DNA from: Hyphomicrobiales bacterium
Lineage (GTDB): Bacteria > Pseudomonadota > Alphaproteobacteria > Rhizobiales > Kaistiaceae
Direction of reading: 5' to 3'
NCBI GenBank assembly: GCA_017305815.1
Contig: JAFKJZ010000454.1
Location: forward strand, 1 to 10,456
DNA: 10,456 nucleotides
Under the pieces are notes generated by a model, which did not search any database, was not told where the DNA came from, and saw only the letters and a list, made by a program, of their open reading frames with translations. Position 1 is the first letter of the stretch. The number at the start of each line of letters is the position of its first letter. Made by a program: the position numbers and the translations under genes. Positions 1 through 8,087 of this stretch are shown here, one piece after another.

Positions 1-411
1 GAGCCCGGCACGCCGGCCGGCTGGCAACGCATCCTCGACAGCCGCGCCCAGCTCCTGGACCTCGGCGCCCACATCGCGGCGCCCTGCGCGCATGAGGCGC
101 CCTGCCCGATCGCGGCGCCCGACTGGTGCCATTTTTCCCGCCGCGTGGCGCGAACGAAGATCCATCTGCGCAGCAAGGGCGCCGTGGTGCCGTTCGAGGA
201 CGAGAAGTTCATCTACCTCGCCGCCACACGCGAGCCGGTCGCGGAGCATCCGGCGCGGGTGCTGGCGCCGCCGCGCGCCGGCAGCGGCAAGGTCAGCTTG
301 AAGCTCTGCCTCGCCTCCGGCGCCGCCGAGACGCGCCTGATCACCAAGCGCGACGGCGACCTGTTCAAGGCGGCGCGCCGGATCGACTGGGGCGACGCGC
401 TCGAGGTTTAG
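1..411 (+). CDS. Rsm22-family (METTL17-like) SAM-dependent methyltransferase, C-terminal 136 residues, 5' end outside window
   Basis: The frame is open from base 1 and ends at TAG 409-411. The visible part begins EPGTPAGWQRI and continues with APCAHEAPCPI, then DWCHFSRRV and FEDEKFIYLA, which are hallmarks of the Rsm22 family: methyltransferase-like proteins tied to assembly of the small ribosomal subunit in mitochondria and bacteria. The SAM-binding fold would lie upstream of the window. Counting from the first visible codon, cysteines stand at 29, 35, 43 and 103, a C-x5-C-x7-C pattern plus a fourth Cys about 60 residues on. In METTL17/Rsm22 proteins four cysteines with about this spacing bind a 4Fe-4S cluster, so the bacterial protein probably does too (inference). 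The stop is followed by 196 non-coding bases before dnaG, so it need not be cotranscribed with dnaG. Methylation activity itself cannot be judged from this part. Confidence 0.85.
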   Translation, partial: EPGTPAGWQRILDSRAQLLDLGAHIAAPCAHEAPCPIAAPDWCHFSRRVARTKIHLRSKGAVVPFEDEKFIYLAATREPVAEHPARVLAPPRAGSGKVSLKLCLASGAAETRLITKRDGDLFKAARRIDWGDALEV

Positions 412-426
412 GGGACGATTTGGTTC

Positions 427-447
427 ACCTCTCCCGCGGGGCGAGGT
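427..447. repeat. Imperfect intergenic hairpin, possibly a degenerate copy of a dispersed palindromic repeat
   Basis: ACCTC and CCC pair with GGG and GAGGT around a 3-base loop, with one mismatch (T432/C442), 16 bases after the Rsm22 stop. No T tract follows, so it is a poor intrinsic terminator. The motif (CCTCTCCC, then GGG and GAGGTCG) resembles palindromes scattered between genes in Hyphomicrobiales genomes. That resemblance is from memory and not tested. Confidence 0.35.
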
Positions 448-551
448 CGATGGCCAGAGGCGTGGCGAGGGTCTGGCAGGGAGGAACCGAGGCACGGTGC
501 CGAAGTGCCATCAAACCGCCCTGCATAGCGGGCATAAGTAGCCTGGAGCCT

Positions 552-580
552 TTGCCCTTCGCGCTGCCACGCCCTAAATT
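552..580 (+). promoter_or_regulatory. Candidate sigma-70 promoter for dnaG
   Basis: TTGCCC (552-557) and TAAATT (575-580) are separated by exactly 17 bases. Transcription would start near 587 and give a leader of about 20 bases before the dnaG ATG at 608. The box matches are moderate (TTG of the -35, 4 of 6 in the -10), but this is the best such pair I see in the 412-607 gap. A weak ribosome-binding site (GGAA, 600-603) lies 4 bases before the ATG. Confidence 0.35.
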
Positions 581-607
581 CAAAGGTCACCATCGTTCCG
601 GAATCCA

Positions 608-2473
608 ATGCGCTTCTCGCCTTCCTTCCTCGATGAAATCCGCGCCCGCCTGCCGATCTGCTCGATCGTCGGGCAGCGTGTGACGTGGGAGGACCGCAAG
701 GGACGCTACCACTGCTTCGGCTGCGGCGAATCAGGCGACCATTTCACCTTCCTGGTGAAGCTCGAGGGCCTCTCCTTCCCCGAAGCGGTCGAGCGACTGG
801 CCGGCGAGGCTGGCCTCTCCATGCCTGCGCGCGACGTCCACGCCGAGGCCGAGGAGCGCAAGCGCGCCTCGCTGCACGAGGTGATGGAGCTCGCCTGCCG
901 CTTCTTCGAGGAGGGGCTGCAATCGCGCGACGGCGCCGGCGCTCGCGGCTACCTGAACGGCCGCGCCCTCGGTCCCGACATCCAGCGCCGCTTCCGCCTC
1001 GGCTATGCGCGGGCGAGCCGCAACGCGCTGAAGGAATTCCTCGCCGCGAAGGGCGTGCCGCACGAAGACATGGTGGCGACCGGCCTGCTGATCTCGGGCG
1101 AGGACATTCCGGTCTCCTATGACCGCTTCCGCGACCGCGTGATGTTCCCGATCACCGATTTTCGCGGCCGCATCGTCGCCTTCGGCGGCCGCGCGCTTTC
1201 CGCCGACGCGCCGGCGAAATACCTGAACTCGCCGGAGACGGTGCTCTTCCACAAGGGCGACCTGCTCTACAACGGCTTCGAGGCGCGCAAGGCGGTCCAG
1301 AACGCCGGCACGATCATCGCCGTCGAGGGCTATGTCGACGTCATCGCCATGGCGACGGCGGGCTTCGGCCATACGGTGGCGCCGCTCGGCACGGCGCTGA
1401 CCGAGCGCCAGCTGGACCTGCTCTGGCGGCTGACGCCGGAACCGATTCTCTGCTTCGACGGCGACAAGGCGGGCCTGCGCGCCGCCTACCGCGCCGCCGA
1501 CCTGGCGCTCGCGGCGCTGAAGCCTGGCAAGACGGTCCGCTTCGCTCTGCTGCCGGAAGGCCAGGACCCTGACGACCTGATCCGCTCGGCCGGCCGCGAG
1601 GCGATGGCGCAGGTGCTCGCCGCGGCGCGGCCGCTGTTCGACATGGTGTGGACGCGCGAGACGGATGGTGGCGGATTCGAGACGCCGGAGCGGCGCGCGG
1701 CGCTCGAGGCGCGGCTGCGCGACATCGCCAAGACCGTCGCCGACGAGAGCATCCGTCATCACTACGAGCAGGCATTTGCCGAGCGGGCGCGCGAATTCTT
1801 CGGCTATGGCCAGAAGGGCGGCAACCGCCAGCAGCGCGGCGGCAATGGCGGCGACCGGCGCAACGGCGCCAACAATCGCGCCGGCGGCGATGGCGCGCGG
1901 AACTTCCGGCAGCCGCCGCCGATCATCTCGGAGAGCCTGAAACGGTCGACAACGCTGTCGGGCCGGGTGCAGCCGCCGCTGCGCGAAGTCGTGCTCGTCA
2001 TGACCATGGCAAACCACCCGGGCCTTGTCCCCGACCTTCTGGATGAATTCGCCCAGATCGAGTTGACGAATCGCGAACTTGACTCCCTTCGCACGCAAAT
2101 CCTAGAGATTGCCGCCGAGGATCCTCATATCGAAAGCGGGGGGTTGCGCGACCGGCTGGTTACCGCGCGCTTCGGCGACTTGCTCGGCAAGCTCGATCTA
2201 CAGATCGAGCGCTGCGGCAACTGGCAGGCAAGGGCGGATGCGTCGGATCGTGACGCAGCGGATGGTTGGATGCAGGCTCTCACCTTGCACAGAAAGGCGC
2301 GAACGTTACATAAGGAACTCAAGGATGCCGAGGCGGCACTAGCCACCGACCCCAGCGACGCCAATTTGGCGCAGATGATCGACATCCAGAACCAGATGGC
2401 AAACAGCGAAGGCACGGAGGCCCTGATTGAGGGCTTCGGATTAAGTTCGGGCAGACGATCCAAGCCGATGTAG
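608..2473 (+). CDS. dnaG: DNA primase DnaG, with an apparent internal loss in the zinc-binding domain
   Basis: Makes the RNA primers for chromosome replication, working with DnaB helicase at the fork. 621 residues. The N-terminus MRFSPSFLDEIRARLPI is the usual alphaproteobacterial start, supporting ATG 608. The TOPRIM catalytic core is intact: VEGYVD with Glu240, CFDGD with Asp284 and Asp286, and DPDD at 320-323. A Gly/Asn/Arg-rich linker (about 395-440) leads to a C-terminal helicase-binding domain (about 455-621). The oddity is the zinc domain (CHC2). Homologs have about 28-30 more residues between the GxRVxW segment and EDRKGRYHCFGC, carrying WACCPFHGEKSPSF. Here Trp27 is followed directly by Glu28, so the first Cys/His ligand pair is absent while HCFGC (Cys36, Cys39) remains. 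The frame is kept. The last ~143 codons also show lower GC at third positions than the rest. rpoD follows after 186 bases. Confidence 0.93.
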   Translation: MRFSPSFLDEIRARLPICSIVGQRVTWEDRKGRYHCFGCGESGDHFTFLVKLEGLSFPEAVERLAGEAGLSMPARDVHAEAEERKRASLHEVMELACRFFEEGLQSRDGAGARGYLNGRALGPDIQRRFRLGYARASRNALKEFLAAKGVPHEDMVATGLLISGEDIPVSYDRFRDRVMFPITDFRGRIVAFGGRALSADAPAKYLNSPETVLFHKGDLLYNGFEARKAVQNAGTIIAVEGYVDVIAMATAGFGHTVAPLGTALTERQLDLLWRLTPEPILCFDGDKAGLRAAYRAADLALAALKPGKTVRFALLPEGQDPDDLIRSAGREAMAQVLAAARPLFDMVWTRETDGGGFETPERRAALEARLRDIAKTVADESIRHHYEQAFAERAREFFGYGQKGGNRQQRGGNGGDRRNGANNRAGGDGARNFRQPPPIISESLKRSTTLSGRVQPPLREVVLVMTMANHPGLVPDLLDEFAQIELTNRELDSLRTQILEIAAEDPHIESGGLRDRLVTARFGDLLGKLDLQIERCGNWQARADASDRDAADGWMQALTLHRKARTLHKELKDAEAALATDPSDANLAQMIDIQNQMANSEGTEALIEGFGLSSGRRSKPM

Positions 2474-2555
2474 GATGATCGGGACGGGATCGACAAGCGG
2501 CGGCGTAAGGTTAAGCGGGCCTTAAGACACGAAGTCTAATTGACGGGCGACCGAC

Positions 2556-2580
2556 GGCGGGAGGAATTCCTCCTGCCGCC
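2556..2580. repeat. Strong hairpin in the rpoD leader
   Basis: GGCGG (2556-2560) pairs with CCGCC (2576-2580). Inside it lies the perfect palindrome GAGGAATTCCTC (2561-2572), with CTG 2573-2575 as a bulge. No T run follows, so it looks more like an mRNA stability, processing or pausing structure than an intrinsic terminator. A DNA-binding site centred on the 12-base palindrome is the alternative. Confidence 0.5.
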
Positions 2581-2637
2581 TCTAGGATTTAACGGTGGTG
2601 AGCGAGCGCGACGGACGAGAACCGTCTGGCGCGAAGC

Positions 2638-2653
2638 CTCCGCCAAGACGGAG
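2638..2653 (+). promoter_or_regulatory. rpoD ribosome-binding site inside a small hairpin
   Basis: The Shine-Dalgarno GGAG (2650-2653) stands 6 bases before ATG 2660 and decides that start. The same bases form the 3' arm of CTCCG(2638-2642)-CCAAGA-CGGAG(2649-2653), a five-pair stem with a six-base loop, so translation initiation could be tuned by melting of this stem. The site is seen directly; the regulatory effect is inference. Confidence 0.45.
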
Positions 2654-2659
2654 AACAGC

Positions 2660-4654
<1,995 letters not shown>

Positions 4655-4682
4655 TCGTCCGGGACCGCTACTGCCTGCTCCC

Positions 4683-4716
4683 AAAGGGCCGCTCGCGAGA
4701 GCGGCCCTTTTGTTTT
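4683..4716 (+). terminator. Rho-independent terminator of rpoD
   Basis: A perfect 12-base-pair stem, AAAGGGCCGCTC with GAGCGGCCCTTT, closes on a GCGA tetraloop (GNRA type). TTGTTTT follows on the + strand. It lies 29 bases after the rpoD stop and ends the dnaG-rpoD transcript. Confidence 0.92.
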
Positions 4717-4728
4717 AGGATCAGGCCC

Positions 4729-5051
4729 ATGAACGTCCGCGCGATCATCGAAAATGCCGGCCTCCCCCGCCGTGGCTTCACGGTGAAGGAGGTCGAGCGC
4801 ATGAGCGAGATCGGCCATCCGACAGCTCGCTCGGCTTCGATCTCGGCCCCAAGGCGCTCGTCTACGCGCATTTCGGCATTCGGGAACTCTGGGTGATCGA
4901 CGCGACCACCAACACGATCCATGTCCACCGCGATCCGGTCGGCGGGCGCTACCGGTCGATCACGCCATGGACGGCCCAGGATGTCGTCATGCCGGCCTTC
5001 GCGCCGGCCGAATTCGCGCTGCGCCTCGCCGATCTCGACCTCGGCGGCTGA
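4729..5051 (+). pseudogene. Uma2-family (PD-(D/E)XK nuclease-like) gene remnant with internal deletion and frame change
   Basis: The frame from ATG 4729 gives a typical Uma2 N-terminus ([16 protein letters not shown]), then becomes meaningless at about 4815 and stops at 4894-4896. A second frame (stop TGA 5049-5051) carries a typical Uma2 C-terminus from about 4821: [27 protein letters not shown], and a tail ending FALRLADLDLGG. The two halves lie side by side in different frames. Intact Uma2 proteins have roughly 180-200 residues; only about 30 plus 77 remain. The lost middle part would carry most of the nuclease-like core, so the gene is presumably dead. A possible ribosome-binding site, AGGA (4717-4720), lies just after the rpoD terminator. 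The role of living Uma2 proteins is unsettled; they are often multicopy and lost or gained readily. Confidence 0.75.
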
Positions 5052-5097
5052 TCGCGCTAAGCCTCGGACCCAGATATCCATCTCAGAGGGTCCATCC

Positions 5098-5391
5098 ATG
5101 TCGTTCCTGAAGAAGCTGTTTGGCGGTGGCGGCGGCGGTTCGAGCCCGGCCGAGGCCAAGGGCGAAGCCACCGAATACAAGGGCTACAACATCCGCCCTG
5201 CCCCCTATTCGGAAGGCGGCCAGTACAAGACGGCCGGCTATATCGAGAAGACGATCGACGGCGTCGAAAAGTCCTACCGCTTCGTCCGCGTCGATTCGCA
5301 CACCAGCCGCGACGCCGCCGCCGATTTCGCCGTGATCAAGGGCAAGCAAATCATCGACGAGCAGGGCGACCGGATCTTCGACGCAAGCTGA
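5098..5391 (+). CDS. HlyU-family small protein
   Basis: 97 residues. It begins MSFLKKLFGGGGGG, a short amphipathic N-terminus plus Gly linker common in this family. It continues with YKGYNIRPAPYSEGGQYKTA, IEKTIDG, YRFVRVDSHTSRDAA and ends KGKQIIDEQGDRIFDAS, which matches the small alphaproteobacterial proteins grouped under the HlyU Pfam family (PF10115). The family is named after a transcriptional activator of haemolysin, but direct evidence of DNA binding in such rhizobial members is scarce, so 'regulator' is only a family label. The start is supported by AGAGGG (5085-5090), 7 bases before the ATG. It stands alone, 46 bases after the Uma2 remnant, and is closed by a strong terminator shared with the opposing gene. 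Confidence 0.85.
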   Translation: MSFLKKLFGGGGGGSSPAEAKGEATEYKGYNIRPAPYSEGGQYKTAGYIEKTIDGVEKSYRFVRVDSHTSRDAAADFAVIKGKQIIDEQGDRIFDAS

Positions 5392-5441
5392 CCCCCTCGC
5401 CTCTCCCGGCGCGCGCCGCAGAGGACTGAGGACGCAGGCAC

Positions 5442-5482
5442 AAAAAAGCCGGCTGCGGTGACGCGGCCGGCTTTTTCGTTTT
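5442..5482. terminator. Bidirectional intrinsic terminator between convergent genes
   Basis: A 15-pair stem with one T-G pair (5443-5457 with 5462-5476) closes on a GTGA tetraloop. Its arms end in A runs on the left and T runs on the right (CTTTTTCGTTTTT). Read on either strand the GC-rich stem is followed by a U tract, so it can end both the HlyU-family gene and the minus-strand gene at 5497-7767. Confidence 0.92.
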
Positions 5483-5496
5483 TGCGGGAAGCGGCG

Positions 5497-7767
5497 CTAC
5501 TGGGCGCAGCTGCCATCCGGCTGGACGGCGCCCTCGGGGCAGTCGCCGCCACGCTGCGGACGCTCGCGGCGCTCGGGCTGGCGCTGCTCCTGCGGCGGCT
5601 CAGGCTGCCCCTGCTGCTCCATCTGCGGCTCGCGCTGACGGCGCGGACGCTCCTGCTGCGGCTCCGGCTGGGGCTGCAGTTCCTCCTGCTGAGGGCGCTG
5701 GCGACGCTGGCGCGGCGCTTCCTCGCCCTGGGCAGGCGCTTCCGGCTCCGCCTGGGGCTCGGCCTGCGGACGCTTGCGGCGCGGCGCCTCCGGCTGGGCC
5801 TCATCCTGCGGACGAGCCTCCGGCTGCGGCTCGGCAGCAGGCTGCTCCTGGCGCGGCTGCGCTTCCTCGGCCGGCTGGGCCGGACGCTTCTTGCGCGGCG
5901 GTTCCGGCTGAGCATCGGGCTCGGGGGCAGAAGGCTGCTCGGCCTTCGGCGCGGCTTCGGGAGCAGGCTTCGCGTCTGGCGCAGGCTTGGGCTCGCGGGC
6001 GGGCTTCGCCTCCGGTGCTGGCTTCGCCTCCGGCGCAGGCTGTTCGGCGGCGGGCGCCTCGACCGCCGGCTTGGCCGGGCGCTCCTTGCGCGGCTGCTCG
6101 GGCTTGGCCGGCTCGTCCTGCGGCGGCTGCGCCGGACGCACGTCCGGCTTGTTTCCGGGCTGCTCGGCGGCAGGCTGCTCGGCAGGCGCCGGCTGCACGT
6201 CGGCCGGCTTTCCGGGACGATCCTTGCGCGGACGCTCGCCCTGCGGCTGTCCGTCGGGCTGCTGACCCGCCTGGTCCGGCGCAGGCTTCTGGTCGGGACC
6301 GCGATCCGGCCGGTTTGGCCGCTCGGGCTGGCCCTGGTCGACCGGCGGCGGATTGCCGTCGGCGGGGACCTGCGGCTCGGGCGGCTGCGGATTGGCCTCG
6401 ACCTTCTTCAGCACCTCGTCGGCCCTGGCGGCGCGCTCCTGGCGAATGCGCTCCTGCTCGGCCTGGCGCTGCTCGGCCGCCTTCTTCGTCGCCGCGTCGA
6501 TTTCGGCGGCGCGGGCGTCGGCTGCCTGGCGCTGCTGCGCGACGAGGTCGGCCTTCTCGGCCTTCAGCTTGTCGATCTCCGCCTGCATGCGGTCCCGCTG
6601 CTGCGGCTGGTCGCGATCGCGGCGCAGGTCGCGCCGCTCGTCGGGGCTGAGCACGGAAAGCAGCGCGGCCGAGACGACGCCGGCGACGGCCGCCTTCGGG
6701 TCGGGCTCGACATACTGGTGGATCAGCGTGCGATCGTCGCGCGGCACGTCGCGGTCGAAGCGGTCCGGACGGCCATCGAAGCGCTGGTCGTCGATACGGG
6801 GACGGAACACGCCGATGCGGCCGCCCTGATCGTCGTCGAAGATATCGCTCTGGTCGTCGACATAGACGACCTCGCGGCCGGGACGATCGCGGCGGCCGAC
6901 AGGCTCGTTGTAATAGCGGCCATCCTCGAATTTCGGCCGGCGCACGTCGCGCGCTTCGCCGAGATAGCGATCGATGTCGCGCACCGGGGCGGCGCGGCGG
7001 CCGATGTCGTCATCGTCGAAATAACGATCGTCGACGAACACCCAGCTCTCGGAGACCGGCGGGTCGTAGCGGCGCGGGGCGCCATACTGGTAGCCCGACC
7101 GGTCGGGCGCGATCGGCGCCCAGCCGACGGCGCCGCCGCCGACGCGGAAGGTCACCCAGGCCGGCGACCAGGTATCGCCCGGCACCCAGTACCAGCCATA
7201 ATCGGGGCTGTAGTCCCAGCGGCCATAGTGATAGGTGGCCCAGCCGAACGGCTCGCTCGACTCCCAGTACCAGCCATAATCGTCGGTCCAGGTCCAGCGG
7301 CCTTCCTGATAGGGACGCCAGCCGGCGCCACGGCGCTTCGGCACGAAGACGTAGCCGTAATCCTCATCCTCGATCCAGCGGCCATAGGGCTGCAGCTGGT
7401 CGAAGAAATAGCCGACGTCGCCCGAGGCGCGACTGGCGCGCGGGCGGCTCGAAACTGGCTGGGCACGCGGACGCGACGGCGCGGCCTGCACCGGCTTCGG
7501 GCGCGGCGCCGGCGGCGTGGCGGCGGGCTGCGCATCCGCGACGCGGACCGGCTCGGCCTCCGCCTGCGTCGCGCCATTCTCGGCCGACTGGTCGTATTCA
7601 TCCATGTCGGTGGTATCGGCGGGAGGCGCGCGCTCGTCGGTCGCCGCGGGCGCCTTGGAGCGCAGTTCCAGCCTGTAGGGAATGTCGACGACGCCGGTCA
7701 CCACGGCGGCCCCCGCGACAACGACGCCGCCGGCCAGAGCGGCACCAACCAGACCCAAGAGTTTCAT
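5497..7767 (-). CDS. Envelope protein with DUF6600-like Trp/Tyr-rich domain, coiled coil and long Pro/Glu/Arg-rich tail
   Basis: 756 residues; no enzymatic function recognised. Residues 3-30 are a hydrophobic segment (signal anchor or signal peptide, no clear cleavage site). After a Pro/Ala-rich spacer comes a Trp/Tyr/Gly-rich domain at about 120-222, with repeated units such as YGRWIEDEDYGYVFVP, WRPYQEGRWTWTDDYGWYW, GWATYHYGRW, GWYWVPG and GWAP, as in DUF6600 proteins. An Asp/Arg-rich part (240-350) and a short hydrophobic stretch (357-374) precede an Ala/Gln/Glu/Lys coiled coil (about 378-457). The remainder is low-complexity Pro/Glu/Lys/Arg with recurring PRK-x-RP units and AKPAPE repeats, ending CPEGAVQPDGSCAQ. 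The only two cysteines are in this last motif (743, 754). ATG 7767 is chosen over GTG 7773 because GGAAGG lies 5 bases before it. Periplasmic or cell-wall-facing location is inferred. Confidence 0.8.
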   Translation of the reverse strand: MKLLGLVGAALAGGVVVAGAAVVTGVVDIPYRLELRSKAPAATDERAPPADTTDMDEYDQSAENGATQAEAEPVRVADAQPAATPPAPRPKPVQAAPSRPRAQPVSSRPRASRASGDVGYFFDQLQPYGRWIEDEDYGYVFVPKRRGAGWRPYQEGRWTWTDDYGWYWESSEPFGWATYHYGRWDYSPDYGWYWVPGDTWSPAWVTFRVGGGAVGWAPIAPDRSGYQYGAPRRYDPPVSESWVFVDDRYFDDDDIGRRAAPVRDIDRYLGEARDVRRPKFEDGRYYNEPVGRRDRPGREVVYVDDQSDIFDDDQGGRIGVFRPRIDDQRFDGRPDRFDRDVPRDDRTLIHQYVEPDPKAAVAGVVSAALLSVLSPDERRDLRRDRDQPQQRDRMQAEIDKLKAEKADLVAQQRQAADARAAEIDAATKKAAEQRQAEQERIRQERAARADEVLKKVEANPQPPEPQVPADGNPPPVDQGQPERPNRPDRGPDQKPAPDQAGQQPDGQPQGERPRKDRPGKPADVQPAPAEQPAAEQPGNKPDVRPAQPPQDEPAKPEQPRKERPAKPAVEAPAAEQPAPEAKPAPEAKPAREPKPAPDAKPAPEAAPKAEQPSAPEPDAQPEPPRKKRPAQPAEEAQPRQEQPAAEPQPEARPQDEAQPEAPRRKRPQAEPQAEPEAPAQGEEAPRQRRQRPQQEELQPQPEPQQERPRRQREPQMEQQGQPEPPQEQRQPERRERPQRGGDCPEGAVQPDGSCAQ

Positions 7768-8087
7768 AGTCACCTTCCCGTCGTTTCCGGACCTCGCGGC
7801 CGGTCGTACCGAATCACGTCCAAGCGCCGACCTCGGTCAGCAGGGCCATTTCCCCGATTTCACCCGGCGAAAACGGCATGGGCGAGGCTCAATCAAGGCC
7901 ATTTCAACGGCCGAAGCGCCTCAATTGTCGCTTCCTCAATCGCTCGCCGCGCCTGAACGTTCCCTGAATGCCGCACCACCGGCGATTGGCGGCGAGGCGC
8001 GGAGGTGCCATCCTGCGCGGCGGCGGAACGACGGGAGAGACGGGACGAATGGCATCAGGGGATCGGGCTTTGAGCAAGGGGTCGGCG
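7768..8087. other. Divergent intergenic region without a recognised gene
   Basis: About 320 bases between the divergent starts of the DUF6600-like gene and the hydrolase gene, so both promoters should lie here. I found no convincing -35/-10 pair on either strand. GGCCATTTC occurs twice in direct orientation (7844-7852 and 7897-7905), the second forming a GGCC/GGCC dyad; significance is doubtful. The end may be coding if the hydrolase begins at ATG 8049. Confidence 0.5.

Larger units (their letters stand above)
2474..2659 (+). promoter_or_regulatory. dnaG-rpoD intergenic leader with serial hairpins
   Basis: This 186-base gap holds several inverted repeats: TTAAG/CTTAA (2511-2525), AGAC/GTCT (2525-2537), a strong hairpin at 2556-2580, GACGG/CCGTC (2610-2626) and CTCCG/CGGAG (2638-2653). 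TTGACG (2540-2545) is a good -35 box, but no convincing -10 stands 16-18 bases downstream; the best is inside the strong hairpin. rpoD may therefore depend at least partly on read-through from dnaG. In E. coli the dnaG-rpoD junction is known for mRNA processing and internal promoters; any equivalent here is inference. Confidence 0.5.

Noticed and set aside
126..683. A 185-codon + strand frame bridging the Rsm22 end and the dnaG start
   Set aside because: It overlaps two real genes in another frame, crosses the non-coding gap, and has no recognisable features.
731..2098. A 455-codon minus-strand open frame opposite dnaG
   Set aside because: Arg/Ala/Glu-rich product with no recognisable motif; dnaG on the other strand has clear catalytic motifs throughout.
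2540..2659. Upstream TTG start adding 40 residues to RpoD
   Set aside because: The extra residues are translated leader containing the strong hairpin; ATG 2660 has a better ribosome-binding site and the family N-terminus.
4729..4896. A separate 55-codon gene beginning [11 protein letters not shown]
   Set aside because: Its first 30 residues are a Uma2 N-terminus and the rest is out-of-frame Uma2 3' sequence, so it is part of the remnant.
5458..7956. An 832-codon open frame on the + strand antisense to the DUF6600-like gene
   Set aside because: Its product is Leu/Arg/Gly-rich low complexity with no domain. It runs through the bidirectional terminator and mirrors GC-rich codon bias of the real minus-strand gene, which has a proper start, ribosome-binding site and recognisable domain.
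7968..8087. Earlier start of the hydrolase gene at 7968
   Set aside because: It places about 40 Arg/Gly-rich residues before a typical signal peptide; 8088 (or 8049) is far more plausible.
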